From Citrobacter tructae (GTDB taxonomy: Bacteria; Pseudomonadota; Gammaproteobacteria; Enterobacterales; Enterobacteriaceae), in NCBI RefSeq assembly GCF_004684345.1, contig NZ_CP038469.1:3658001-3722000 (forward strand): a stretch of DNA of 64,000 nt, in the 5' to 3' direction. A program made the position numbers and the translations under genes. This document shows positions 8,278-16,924 of the stretch, in pieces. How positions within the stretch are numbered: the stretch's first letter is position 1; each line of letters begins with the position of its first letter. The notes under the pieces are model-generated. The model ran no database searches, was not told the origin of the DNA, and worked only from the letters and a program-made list of their open reading frames with translations.

Positions 8278-9750
8278 CTAACGATGCAAAACGGCTACCG
8301 TTGCACGTGCTCCCATGCTGTGCAATTGCTGGCAGGCAGCCGTTACCTGCGCAATAAAGTCGGTATTATCGCGTAGATCCCAGCTAAAAATAGTGTCGAT
8401 TGCCAGCAGTGCCCGGACTCGTTCTTCTATTGACGGATATTTTTGATAAATAGCCTGATACTGCGCCGCCAGCGGATCAACCACGTCAATCGGGTCGCCT
8501 TTTTCATCCACACCGCTGACATAGCGTATCCAGCCCGCAACGCCGAGTGCCAGGTGGCGATAATCTTCCCCTTTCGCCAAATGTAACCGGATGGGATCCA
8601 GCAAGCGTTGTGGTAACTTCTGGCTGCCGTCCATCGCGATTTGCCAGGTTCGGTGCTTCAGTGATGGATTGGTAAACCGCGCGATCAGTAACTCAGCATA
8701 ACCCGCCAAATCTGTTCCTTCAGGCATCGATAATGTTGGCGCTTGTTCCTCAAGCATCAATGCCAGCACGGCATTGCGATATGCCGAATTGGTCATTGCC
8801 TCGGCAATTGTTTCATAACCGCCAAGATAGCCAAGGTAGGCCAAGAAAGAGTGGCTGCCATTGAGCATTCGCAGCTTCATCATTTCAAACGGCACAACAT
8901 CTTGTACAAACTGCGCGCCAGCCCGATCCCAGTCAGGTCGACCATTCACAAAGTTGTCTTCAATAACCCACTGGCGGAATGGCTCACAGGCAATGGCACA
9001 GGGATCTTCAACGCCCAGTTGTGTGGCGATTTGCACCAGTGCCTCTTCTGTTGCAGCCGGAACAATACGATCCACCATCGTACACGGAAACGTCACATGC
9101 CTGGCAATCCACTCCGCCAACTGCGGGTCGCGCGCATTCGCCAGACCCAGAACGGCAGTTTTCGCAACGTGGCCATTTTCTCGCAGGTTGTCGCAGGACA
9201 ACACGGTAAAGGCCTTTAATCCCTGTTCGCGACGCAACGCCAGAGCTTCGACAATATAGCCAATCGCCGATTTTGGTGACTGCGGATGAGCAATGTCGTG
9301 CTGGATAAACGGGTGATTCAGATCCAGTTCGCCGCTGGCAGGGTCTGTACAATAACCTTTCTCGGTAATGGTCAGTGAAACAATGGCAGTTTCTGGACGT
9401 GCCATTGCGCGGATAATCGCGTCACTGCCGTCAAATTCTGGATGTAGCGCTTCATTCATCGAGCCAATGATTTTAAGTTCTGTACTTTGTGCGCCACGTT
9501 CGGCAACCGTGTACAGTAGATCTTGTTTCTTCAGGTTTTGAATCAGTACGGCATCGTTGCCGGGCATCAAGTTTACTTCACAAATGCCCCAGTCGCCGTC
9601 ACTGCATTCAAGCAGATGATGCGTGTAGAGCGCCTGGTGTGCACGGTGAAATGCTCCGCAACCAAGATGCACAATGCGGGAAACCAGACGCGAGCGGTCC
9701 CACTGTGGGCGAGGGACCGAAACCTGGGTGTTAGCGATATTTTTTTCCAT
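8278..9750 (-). CDS. uxuB: UxuB-like fructuronate reductase (mannonate oxidoreductase)
   Basis: This 490-residue enzyme belongs to the polyol-specific long-chain dehydrogenase (mannitol dehydrogenase) family. The N-terminal NAD motif GCGAFHRAHQ sits at about residues 31-40, and a C-terminal helical domain carries the catalytic-region motif KLRMLNGSHS at about 292-301. UxuB reduces D-fructuronate to D-mannonate with NADH. It is the last gene of a cluster with uxuA and a zinc dehydrogenase, which supports this substrate over mannitol or tagaturonate. A CAGGAGATTGTC ribosome site supports the start. It may be a second copy of UxuB, because enterobacteria usually carry uxuAB elsewhere. Confidence 0.88.
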   Translation of the reverse strand: MEKNIANTQVSVPRPQWDRSRLVSRIVHLGCGAFHRAHQALYTHHLLECSDGDWGICEVNLMPGNDAVLIQNLKKQDLLYTVAERGAQSTELKIIGSMNEALHPEFDGSDAIIRAMARPETAIVSLTITEKGYCTDPASGELDLNHPFIQHDIAHPQSPKSAIGYIVEALALRREQGLKAFTVLSCDNLRENGHVAKTAVLGLANARDPQLAEWIARHVTFPCTMVDRIVPAATEEALVQIATQLGVEDPCAIACEPFRQWVIEDNFVNGRPDWDRAGAQFVQDVVPFEMMKLRMLNGSHSFLAYLGYLGGYETIAEAMTNSAYRNAVLALMLEEQAPTLSMPEGTDLAGYAELLIARFTNPSLKHRTWQIAMDGSQKLPQRLLDPIRLHLAKGEDYRHLALGVAGWIRYVSGVDEKGDPIDVVDPLAAQYQAIYQKYPSIEERVRALLAIDTIFSWDLRDNTDFIAQVTAACQQLHSMGARATVAVLHR

Positions 9751-9822
9751 GACAATCTCCTGTCATTCATGCCTTCTATGATAATACTGCATGAAAAACC
9801 TGTGCTGACTGAATGTGAAAAT

Positions 9823-9847
9823 CCGCATGGTAGGGGATACCATGCGG
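9823..9847. other. Perfect hairpin between uxuA-like and uxuB-like genes
   Basis: CCGCATGGTA and TACCATGCGG flank the loop GGGGA (10 bp stem). On the minus strand it is followed by ATTTTCAC, too weak a U tract for a sure terminator. It may protect the uxuA message or partly stop transcription before uxuB. Confidence 0.6.
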
Positions 9848-9854
9848 TAAGCCG

Positions 9855-11039
9855 TTAGTGGCTGAAGAAGGCGCGCTGAATAGCCAACTCAACGCCGCGT
9901 ACTTCGGCCAGACCTTTAAGGCGACCAATAGCTGAATAACCTGGGTTGGTTTTCTTTTTCAAATCATCAAGCATTTGATGACCATGGTCTGGTCGCATGG
10001 GGATCAAGACGGCGTTACCTTCATCTTTACGCCGCTGTTCTTCTTCGACTATCGCTTTCACCACGTTGTACATGTCGACATCGCCGGAAAGATGCGCCGC
10101 TTCATGGAAGGTTTTGGGATTATCTTCGCGCTGTGTGGAACGCAGATGCGTAAAGTAAATCCGCGGGCCGAACTGTTTAATCATATCAACCAGATCGTTG
10201 TCTGCGCGCACGCCATAAGAGCCAGTACACATTGTGAAGCCATTCGCCATATTGTTGACGGTTTCCACCATCCATTGCATATCTTCGACGGTGGAGACAA
10301 TGCGAGGCAGACCAAGAATCGGGCGCGGCGGATCGTCCGGGTGAACGGCCATACGTACACCAACCTCTTCCGCAACCGGGACGATGGCCCGCAGGAAAAA
10401 GGCAAAGTGCTCGCGCAGGGTAGCTTTGTCGATATTTTTATAAGTCGCCAGGTGGTTACGGAATTGGTCCAGCGTATAACCTTCTTCGGCGCCTGGCAGA
10501 CCGGCAATAATGTTTCGTGTCAGTCGCGCTTTGTCTTCTTCGCTCATGGTGGCGAAGCGCTCACTCGCCTGAGCTACCTCTTCCGCAGTGTAATCCGCTT
10601 CAGCCCCCGGACGTTTGAGAATATGCAACTCAAAGGCCGCGAATTCAATTTGGTCGAAGCGCAGGGCTTTTGAGCCATCAGGCAACTCATATTCCAGATC
10701 TGTGCGGGTCCAGTCCAGAACCGGCATGAAGTTGTAGCACACGGTATAGATACCGCACTGGGCAAGATTACGCAGCGTCTGCTGATAATTTCTAATCCAC
10801 AGCTCGTACTGCCCTGTATGGGTCTTGATGTCTTCATGAATCGGCACGCTTTCCACGACCGACCAGACCAGACCGGCTTTCTCTACGATCTCTTTGCGCT
10901 TGAGAATTTCTTCTACGGACCAGACTTCACCGTTTGGAATATGATGAAGCGCTGTCACCACGCCGGTTGCGCCGGCCTGACGAACATCGGACAACGACAC
11001 GGGATCGTTCGGGCCATACCAACGCCAGGTTTGTTCCAT
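9855..11039 (-). CDS. uxuA: Mannonate dehydratase UxuA
   Basis: This 394-residue protein is of normal length for the UxuA family, an iron/manganese TIM-barrel enzyme that dehydrates D-mannonate to 2-keto-3-deoxy-D-gluconate. It starts MEQTWRWYGPNDPVSL, typical of the family. Family metal-site segments include MAVHPDDPP, GSYGVRADND and FTHLRST, and RPDHGHQML lies near the C-terminus. The gene lies 21 bases after the zinc dehydrogenase gene and upstream of the uxuB-like gene on the same strand, so the products act in sequence. CAGGAGATAAAACA precedes the ATG. Confidence 0.95.
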   Translation of the reverse strand: MEQTWRWYGPNDPVSLSDVRQAGATGVVTALHHIPNGEVWSVEEILKRKEIVEKAGLVWSVVESVPIHEDIKTHTGQYELWIRNYQQTLRNLAQCGIYTVCYNFMPVLDWTRTDLEYELPDGSKALRFDQIEFAAFELHILKRPGAEADYTAEEVAQASERFATMSEEDKARLTRNIIAGLPGAEEGYTLDQFRNHLATYKNIDKATLREHFAFFLRAIVPVAEEVGVRMAVHPDDPPRPILGLPRIVSTVEDMQWMVETVNNMANGFTMCTGSYGVRADNDLVDMIKQFGPRIYFTHLRSTQREDNPKTFHEAAHLSGDVDMYNVVKAIVEEEQRRKDEGNAVLIPMRPDHGHQMLDDLKKKTNPGYSAIGRLKGLAEVRGVELAIQRAFFSH

Positions 11040-11059
11040 TGTTTTATCTCCTGGGAAAA

Positions 11060-12085
11060 TTAATGAAAGGTCGCATTGATCTTCAGATAGCGTTCCGGAT
11101 ATTGATCGAGTTCTTTTACGGCGGCAGGAACCTCATCAATACTCACTACTTTGCTGACAACATCCGAAGGATTGATGTTCAGTGTTGCCAGCATCTGCAG
11201 CGCTTCTTCAAACTCACCTGCGCTGGTGCGGGATCCACGGAGATCCAGCTCCTTAAACGTGATCAGGTTGGTGGGTAACGATGTTTCTTGTTTTGGCCAG
11301 CCGGTGAAGGCAATACGACCGGCAAACGAGGCCAAATCCAGCGTTTCGCGAATCGCGCTGTTGGCACCAGAGGCTTCAACCACGACCTGGGCCATCGTGC
11401 CCTGCGTAATATCTTTTATCGCGTCAACAACTTGTGTATTGGACGGATTGATTACGTACGGGACGCCCAGCGATTTGGCATACTGGAGTCTCTCTTCCAC
11501 GATATCGATCAAAATAGGCGTCGCGTTATAGCGTAACGCGCTAAGTGCCGCCATCAGACCAATCGCGCCAGCTCCAATAATGGCGACGTGTTCCCCGGCT
11601 GATAGCTTTGCTCGATGCAAGGCATGCAATGCGATAGTCAGTGGTTCAGCCAGCGGTGCCATCTCTGAGGTGACGCTGTCGGGGATCTTGTGAATCAAAT
11701 GCGCAGGGTGAGCAACCACCTCCTGCATTGCGCCATCAATATGCACGCCAATCACTTTTAGATTTTCGCAACAATTTGTTCTTCCGACTGAACAAGGGTA
11801 GCAATGGCCGCAATAAATATAAGGGTCAACAATAACGCGGTCCCCTTCTTTTATATTCTCTGGCATGCCATTTCCTGAATTAATAACAACGCCAGTGACT
11901 TCATGTCCAATAATACGTGGGTAAGTTACCAATGGATTTGTTCCTCGGAATGCTCCAATATCAGAACCACATATTCCGGCAGCATCAACTTTAATCAGTA
12001 CTTCATTCTCTTTTTTGTCAGGGTAATCAACCCAGCGGGTTTCAATTTCACCAGGTTTATTGATGTAGATAGCTTTGACTTTCAT
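11060..12085 (-). CDS. Zinc-dependent sugar-acid dehydrogenase (L-gulonate 5-dehydrogenase-like)
   Basis: This 341-residue medium-chain alcohol dehydrogenase has catalytic-zinc residues C39 and H61-E62 (GICGSD, GHE). Structural-zinc cysteines are C92, C95, C98 and C105 or C106. The NAD motif is GAGAIGLMA near residue 170. It resembles RspB and LgoD-type sugar-acid dehydrogenases. With uxuB and uxuA downstream, the most economical role is oxidation of L-gulonate, or another hexonate, to D-fructuronate. Such an L-gulonate route has been described for E. coli CFT073 and Chromohalobacter. The 5' end overlaps the MFS gene by 29 bases. The N-terminal third is clearly more AT-rich than the rest. Confidence 0.8.
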   Translation of the reverse strand: MKVKAIYINKPGEIETRWVDYPDKKENEVLIKVDAAGICGSDIGAFRGTNPLVTYPRIIGHEVTGVVINSGNGMPENIKEGDRVIVDPYIYCGHCYPCSVGRTNCCENLKVIGVHIDGAMQEVVAHPAHLIHKIPDSVTSEMAPLAEPLTIALHALHRAKLSAGEHVAIIGAGAIGLMAALSALRYNATPILIDIVEERLQYAKSLGVPYVINPSNTQVVDAIKDITQGTMAQVVVEASGANSAIRETLDLASFAGRIAFTGWPKQETSLPTNLITFKELDLRGSRTSAGEFEEALQMLATLNINPSDVVSKVVSIDEVPAAVKELDQYPERYLKINATFH

Positions 12086-13349
12086 TGGCTTTTAATCCTT
12101 TGTTTTTGACAAATACGAATACCAGACAGCTGGAAACAATCGCAATAGCACCGGCCAGATAGAATGCGTAATCATATTTACCGCTATACTGGACGATGAA
12201 CCCGGTAACCAGAGGACCAATAATTCCGGAAATATTAGCCAGTCCATGCATGGCCCCACCGACGCTACCCACTTTATCTTTATGAACAACGTCCTGGATA
12301 ACTGCCCAATAAATTGGCCCAGTTAAATAAAGCAGGAACAGCGAGACAGACATCAGTGATACGGCGCTGCCGATGGTGGTAACCGTACCTGAAACCGCAA
12401 CGCAGATAGCAGCTCCCGCCAGGCATACGCCGAGAATGAGGCGGCGAGAAAGAAGGGCATTTCCCGTTACGCGATAGATAAAGTCAGAGCACACACCACC
12501 TAAAACCATACCGATAGCGCCAATGACCCATGGGATGACTGTGGCAATGCTAATTTCTTTAATATCAAGATGTAACGAATGATTTAGATAGCTCGGAAAC
12601 CAGGTCAGGAAGAAAAAAAGGATATAGTTATAGCTGAAGAACGCCAGTGTTGTTGCCCACACCATCGGTTGCTTCATATAGTAGCCAAGAGAAGGCATTT
12701 CTTTGCCATCGCCCGCTAAAATAATGTCATCATGGTTTTCAAAATCGATACGCTCCTCAGGGACAAGGTGCTTACTCTTCGAGGGTTTATCACTGGCAAT
12801 GAAATACCAGAGTAATACCCAGACCAAACCAAACAGGAAGATAATTCCGAATGCGGGACGCCAACCTAATGAAAGTGCAAGTAAACCCACTACCGGACCA
12901 GATATAGCGCCACCTAGTGGTGAACCTGCGCTAAAAATACCAATGGCAGTGGCTGATTCTTTGCGCGAAATCCAGTTATTGATAATTTTATTACCTGCTG
13001 CACTGACCGGTCCTTCAGCCATGCCAAATAATACACGTACAGCAAGCATTGACCACAAACCAGTGACCAGACTGGTCATCCCACAAAATATGGACCAAAG
13101 TAGTGCGGCGACCATAAATACGGTCTTGGGTCCAAATCTATCACTGGCCCAGCCTCCGATAAAATTAAACAGTGCATAACCAACAAAGAATGCGCTGAAT
13201 ATCATACCCATTTCAGCAGCATTAAATCCTAATTCCTTTTCAATGAGTGGAGCGGTGATCGACAATGCTGAACGATCCATATAGTTAAGCATGTAAACTA
13301 TAAAAAGAAGAAAAACGATAAGCCATCCCATTGTTTTTCTTTTCATCAT
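12057..13349 (-). CDS. MFS transporter, anion:cation symporter type, probable hexonate/hexuronate uptake
   Basis: This 430-residue, 12-helix major facilitator has the ACS-family N-terminus (NYMDRSALSITAPLI) and the conserved loop GWASDRFGPK between helices 2 and 3. This is the subgroup of ExuT, GudP, GarP and LgoT, which bring in sugar acids with protons. It is the first gene of the operon that continues with a zinc dehydrogenase, uxuA and uxuB, so its cargo is probably the hexonate those enzymes consume. The coding sequence is AT-rich compared with the backbone, consistent with transfer. A GAGG ribosome site abuts a perfect palindrome at 13358-13388. Confidence 0.85.
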   Translation of the reverse strand: MMKRKTMGWLIVFLLFIVYMLNYMDRSALSITAPLIEKELGFNAAEMGMIFSAFFVGYALFNFIGGWASDRFGPKTVFMVAALLWSIFCGMTSLVTGLWSMLAVRVLFGMAEGPVSAAGNKIINNWISRKESATAIGIFSAGSPLGGAISGPVVGLLALSLGWRPAFGIIFLFGLVWVLLWYFIASDKPSKSKHLVPEERIDFENHDDIILAGDGKEMPSLGYYMKQPMVWATTLAFFSYNYILFFFLTWFPSYLNHSLHLDIKEISIATVIPWVIGAIGMVLGGVCSDFIYRVTGNALLSRRLILGVCLAGAAICVAVSGTVTTIGSAVSLMSVSLFLLYLTGPIYWAVIQDVVHKDKVGSVGGAMHGLANISGIIGPLVTGFIVQYSGKYDYAFYLAGAIAIVSSCLVFVFVKNKGLKANESQSYLHQ

Positions 13350-13357
13350 ATATCCTC

Positions 13358-13388
13358 ATATTGTGGTCTAGCGGCCTGACCACAATAT
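13358..13388. promoter_or_regulatory. Perfect 31-base inverted repeat, candidate operator
   Basis: Arms ATATTGTGGTC (13358-13368) and GACCACAATAT (13378-13388) are exact reverse complements around a 9-base spacer. The repeat begins right beside the ribosome site of the leftward MFS gene. TGGT/ACCA cores are typical of FadR-subfamily GntR operators, though the spacing here is wider. It could also form an mRNA hairpin. Confidence 0.6.
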
Positions 13389-13421
13389 TTAAAATCTATT
13401 TTTAGATCACCACCATTTTGA

Positions 13422-13437
13422 TGTGAATGTGATCAAC
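13422..13437. promoter_or_regulatory. Weak CRP-like site
   Basis: TGTGA-N6-TCAAC matches 8 of 10 conserved CRP positions. It lies 73 bases upstream of the leftward MFS start, as expected for catabolite control, but no clear matching promoter was fixed. Confidence 0.35.
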
Positions 13438-13726
13438 ATAACGAAAAATTAACGTAGTAAATAATGATAAACAAATGGCTATAATCGTAATTCAATGAAT
13501 TTAAATGATTTTATTTGTATTCTGCTAACTTGAGATAAAACTAATCGTACATTCAACGTCTATTTATTGCGGGCTTTACATTAACGATGCACCGAGAAAA
13601 TGGCGTTTGTTCAGCCTACGTCTGGCGTTAACGCAGATGGAGCGTCCAGCCACAGCAAAGAGACATGCTGGCATAAGCAGAAAATGCCGCGGAGAAGTTT
13701 TGTTTATGCAATCATTTCTTAACAAT

Positions 13727-13742
13727 TGTGCTACATATCACA
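13727..13742 (+). promoter_or_regulatory. CRP-binding site
   Basis: TGTGC-N6-TCACA matches 9 of 10 core positions of the CRP consensus, with A/T-rich flanks. Its centre (13734.5) lies about 70 bases before the predicted transcription start, a normal class I CRP position. Confidence 0.7.
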
Positions 13743-13769
13743 AAATCAAAGCTAGCCTGTAAAGTCGCT

Positions 13770-13798
13770 TTGACACACTTTCCGTTACCTTCTAGAGT
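13770..13798 (+). promoter_or_regulatory. Sigma-70 promoter of the seven-gene operon
   Basis: A perfect -35 TTGACA (13770-13775), a 17-base spacer and -10 TAGAGT (13793-13798) predict a start near 13805 and a leader of about 100 nt. With the upstream CRP site it forms a coherent glucose-repressible promoter. Confidence 0.75.
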
Positions 13799-13907
13799 GG
13801 AAAAATACAGATTTTAGATAAGAGACTATCTGTGAAATTAAGATGGTCTCTTATTGCATTTTTTAGCTAATGGCGACCTTCTTCCGAATATTATGAAGGG
13901 GAAAGCC

Positions 13908-15383
13908 ATGTCCGCATGCTCATTCTCGAATCCGATAAAAATCCGTGGTGTTGATGATGTTATTAATTGCATAGACTCTCGCGGAAAAATCAATGGCAGA
14001 GCCGGTGTTATTTGGTGGTTAGCGCTAGGCGGCCTGTTTCTTGATGCTTTTTCAAATTCAGCCCTCAGCGCTGGATTAAATCCAATGACCCGAAATTTAA
14101 ATCTGAGCGCGACCGAAGTTGCGTTGCTCACCTCGTTTTCATCGTGGGTTGCCATATTATTTAACCCCATCGGCGGCTGGATTGCCGATCGCTGGGGCCG
14201 TGTTCCGCCGCTGATTATTGCCAAAATAATGGCGGTGATCGGTGCGTTGCTGGTGATGTCCTCCTCCAGTTTCAGCACCATTATCATAGGCCGCTTCTTC
14301 GTTGGCGTCTCTTACGGGATGGATTTTGCCGTGGCCATGGCGATGCTGGCGGAGTTCACCCCGGTGAAACTAAAAAGCCGTTTAAACACCTGGCAAGGGG
14401 TCTGGTATGTCGCAGTTTGTTTGAATCTGGCATTGGCGCTGATGTTTTATTCCTGGAATGTTGGGGATGCTATCTGGCGTTATTCTATTGCCGTAACGGC
14501 ATTGTGCGGACTGATTGTGCTGTTCTTCCAGTTTCGCTATTTAGTTGAAAGCCCGGTATGGCTGGCGAGAAAATCACGTCTTTCTGAAGCAGTGAATGCT
14601 ATGAATAAAATATACGCTGAAAATTTTATTCTGGCACCAAAAGCGGAGCAAAAACCTGTAATTGGACAAGCGGAAAAAGGTGCGAAAAATGTGCTGCTAA
14701 TATTCCGTGGTGTTTATTTGCCACGTACGGTTCTGGCTTCTACGGTTCAGATCTGCCAGTCAATACAATATTTTGGCGTCGGCTGGTATTTGCCGGTTAT
14801 TAGCGCCGCGATGTTCGGTAAAAATTTTGTTTACGCAACTTTGTGTTCACTATTTTTTAACGTTTTCGGCATCGTAGGCGGATTCCTGTCACCCGCTATA
14901 GGTCGCCGCTTGGGCCTGCGCCGTTCGTCGGCGATCGGTTTTGCTGTGGCCTTCCTCGTACTGCTCACGCTGGGATTGTTCAGCGATAGTATGCCGCTGT
15001 GGGCCTCTTTGCTGGTCCCCGCGCTGTTTATTCTTTGCCACTCTGGCGGACCTGGCGCAAACGGAAAAAGCCTTTCATCACTCTCTTTTCGCAGTGAACT
15101 GCGGGCCGGTGCCAACGGAGTGGTGGGGGCGCTTGGCGCAATCGGTGCGGCGCTTGGGTTGTTTATTTTTCCCGTATTCCGCGATCTGTACGGTCTGCAA
15201 ACCACTTTCCTGATCATGTCCGCCGTTCCGTTATTTGCGAGCATCGTCTGTTTTTCAATTCCGTGGGATCCCACTCGCACGACCATCCAGCCGGATAACG
15301 AGCCTGGCGCCCCGCAGTTCGCACCATCACATTCGTCCTATCCAGAGTCGATGGCCCCAGAGTCAAACAGGAGCACTAAATGA
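13908..15383 (+). CDS. MFS transporter of the glycerol-conjugate-like operon
   Basis: This 491-residue major facilitator of the sugar-porter/MHS type has the loop GGWIADRWGRVPP between helices 2 and 3, an EFTPVKLKSR segment after helix 4 like the sugar-porter EFxPxxxRG pattern, and a central hydrophilic loop. It is distantly like E. coli YgcS. The ATG at 13908 is chosen because GAAGGGGA lies 5 bases upstream. Earlier in-frame ATGs at 13854 and 13893 are possible. The long polar C-terminal tail is unusual. It is the first gene of the operon and overlaps the kinase by 4 bases (ATGA). It probably imports the substrate that the kinase phosphorylates. The cargo is unknown. Confidence 0.82.
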   Translation: MSACSFSNPIKIRGVDDVINCIDSRGKINGRAGVIWWLALGGLFLDAFSNSALSAGLNPMTRNLNLSATEVALLTSFSSWVAILFNPIGGWIADRWGRVPPLIIAKIMAVIGALLVMSSSSFSTIIIGRFFVGVSYGMDFAVAMAMLAEFTPVKLKSRLNTWQGVWYVAVCLNLALALMFYSWNVGDAIWRYSIAVTALCGLIVLFFQFRYLVESPVWLARKSRLSEAVNAMNKIYAENFILAPKAEQKPVIGQAEKGAKNVLLIFRGVYLPRTVLASTVQICQSIQYFGVGWYLPVISAAMFGKNFVYATLCSLFFNVFGIVGGFLSPAIGRRLGLRRSSAIGFAVAFLVLLTLGLFSDSMPLWASLLVPALFILCHSGGPGANGKSLSSLSFRSELRAGANGVVGALGAIGAALGLFIFPVFRDLYGLQTTFLIMSAVPLFASIVCFSIPWDPTRTTIQPDNEPGAPQFAPSHSSYPESMAPESNRSTK

Positions 15384-16924
15384 TTGAGTATGAAGATGTC
15401 ATTCTGGCGATAGACGAAGGGACATCCGGTACGCGCGCGGCAGTGGTGGCGCGAAATAGCCAGGTCCACTGCCTTGAATATCAACCGCTTCAGGTCAGTA
15501 GCCAGCGCCATGGCGTTGTTGAACAAGATGCTGATGAAATATTGCAGGCCACCATTGCGGTGTGTCGCACAGCGATTGCCAATGCACAGCGTAGCAAGAT
15601 GCGCATTGTGGCGCTGGCGATTGCTACGCAACGTTCAACGGCGGTTCTCTGGGATGCAGGCACTGGCAAGGCACTGGCACCTGCGATGGTTTGGCAGGAT
15701 GCACGTTTTACGGATGAACTGGCGCAGCTTGCCCCTGAATGGGATGCGAAGCTGCTGCCGATAATTGGCCGGCCGGTCGGGATACGCTCTCCTTACCTCT
15801 GGGCGTCATACCATATCGCCAACACATCGGCAGTGAAGAAAGCGTACGAGGCGGGAACACTGGTGTTTGGCACCGTTGACAGCTGGTTGCTTTGGCATCT
15901 CGCGCAAGAAAAAAAATGTGTCACCACCCCCACTAACGCCACCTCTGCCGGGGCATATTGCCTCAACGAGCACCAGTATCACTTGCCATGGCTGCAGACT
16001 TTGAATTTCCCGGTGTCCTTGCTGCCTGAATTACATGATGATGCCGATGACTTTGGCACCACGCGTGAAGATATCCTCGGGATTAGCGTCCCGATCCGGG
16101 CCTGTGCCGGAGATCAGTTTGCGGGGGCTATCGGGCTGGGCTGTACTGAGCGCGGGCAGGCTTTTTGTATGCATGGGACCGGTAGCTTCGTCGATTTAAT
16201 GATAGGGCCGACGGTGCCGACTCTGAAAAAGAGCTGTGAAAGCACGCTCACGATGGCGGCGCGCCGCCAAAAAGAGTGTTCACACTTCTCTGTGGAAACA
16301 TTCGTTCCGACTACCGGTTCGGCCCTGAACTGGGTATGCGAAAAGTTGCGCTGGTTTGACTCACCCGAGCAAATTAGCGAGCTGGCCGCGCAGGCCAGTG
16401 ATTCTGGCGGCGTGAGTTTCATTCCTGCATTGACGGGACTGCGTGTTCCTTATTTGCAACCGCAGGCCCGCGCCTCCCTTAACGGTATTTCAATCTCAAC
16501 CACGCGCCCGCAGGTAGCTTACGCCATTCTGGAAGGTATTGCGCATTCGGTCGCCGCTTGTATACGCGCGAATGAAGCGGCAACCGGCATTCCCACACAA
16601 GAACTGGTGGTCGGGGGCGGATTGTCCAATAGCGACACGTTATTGCAAATCCAGGCCGATGTTAGCGGGATCCCCGTACGGCGGATGGCCGAAACGGCGC
16701 GGGCCAGTTTACGCGGTGCGGCGTTTCTGGCAGGAGCCGATGGACTGCTGTGGGACTCGTTGCCCGATGCCTGCGCCACGCTGAAAACAGTGCGTCTGTT
16801 TGAACCCAAAATCAGTCATGCCCTTCGTGAACAAAAAATAAACCGCTGGGAGATGCGTATTGCGCTCGAAATGGATGCCGCCAGCAGCCTCACTTCAGCT
16901 AATCAGGAGCACACCCACTCATGA
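15380..16924 (+). CDS. FGGY-family carbohydrate kinase (glycerol-kinase-like)
   Basis: This 514-residue kinase has the N-terminal phosphate-binding motif DEGTSGTRA at 12-20, the catalytic GDQ at 244-246 (Asp245, the same number as in E. coli GlpK) and a C-terminal VVGGGLSNSD adenosine-site motif near 413. It uses ATP to phosphorylate a polyol or sugar. The nearest E. coli relative by context is YgcE. Start and stop codons overlap both neighbours by 4 bases, so translation is probably coupled. The next gene is GlpD-like, so the product is likely a glycerol-3-phosphate derivative. Whether free glycerol or a substituted glycerol is used cannot be read from the sequence. Confidence 0.88.
   Translation: MIEYEDVILAIDEGTSGTRAAVVARNSQVHCLEYQPLQVSSQRHGVVEQDADEILQATIAVCRTAIANAQRSKMRIVALAIATQRSTAVLWDAGTGKALAPAMVWQDARFTDELAQLAPEWDAKLLPIIGRPVGIRSPYLWASYHIANTSAVKKAYEAGTLVFGTVDSWLLWHLAQEKKCVTTPTNATSAGAYCLNEHQYHLPWLQTLNFPVSLLPELHDDADDFGTTREDILGISVPIRACAGDQFAGAIGLGCTERGQAFCMHGTGSFVDLMIGPTVPTLKKSCESTLTMAARRQKECSHFSVETFVPTTGSALNWVCEKLRWFDSPEQISELAAQASDSGGVSFIPALTGLRVPYLQPQARASLNGISISTTRPQVAYAILEGIAHSVAACIRANEAATGIPTQELVVGGGLSNSDTLLQIQADVSGIPVRRMAETARASLRGAAFLAGADGLLWDSLPDACATLKTVRLFEPKISHALREQKINRWEMRIALEMDAASSLTSANQEHTHS

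Larger units (their letters stand above)
13350..13907. other. Divergent control region of the two catabolic clusters
   Basis: This 558-base AT-rich intergenic region separates the leftward hexonate operon from the rightward seven-gene operon. It holds a palindrome at 13358-13388, a weak CRP-like site at 13422-13437, a strong CRP-like site at 13727-13742 and a sigma-70 promoter at 13770-13798. No additional gene was supported in the middle part. Confidence 0.7.

Noticed and set aside
13350..13907. Search for an integrase, att repeats or insertion sequence bordering the catabolic clusters
   Set aside because: No recombinase ORF, tRNA or terminal direct repeats were seen, so I do not call a mobile element.
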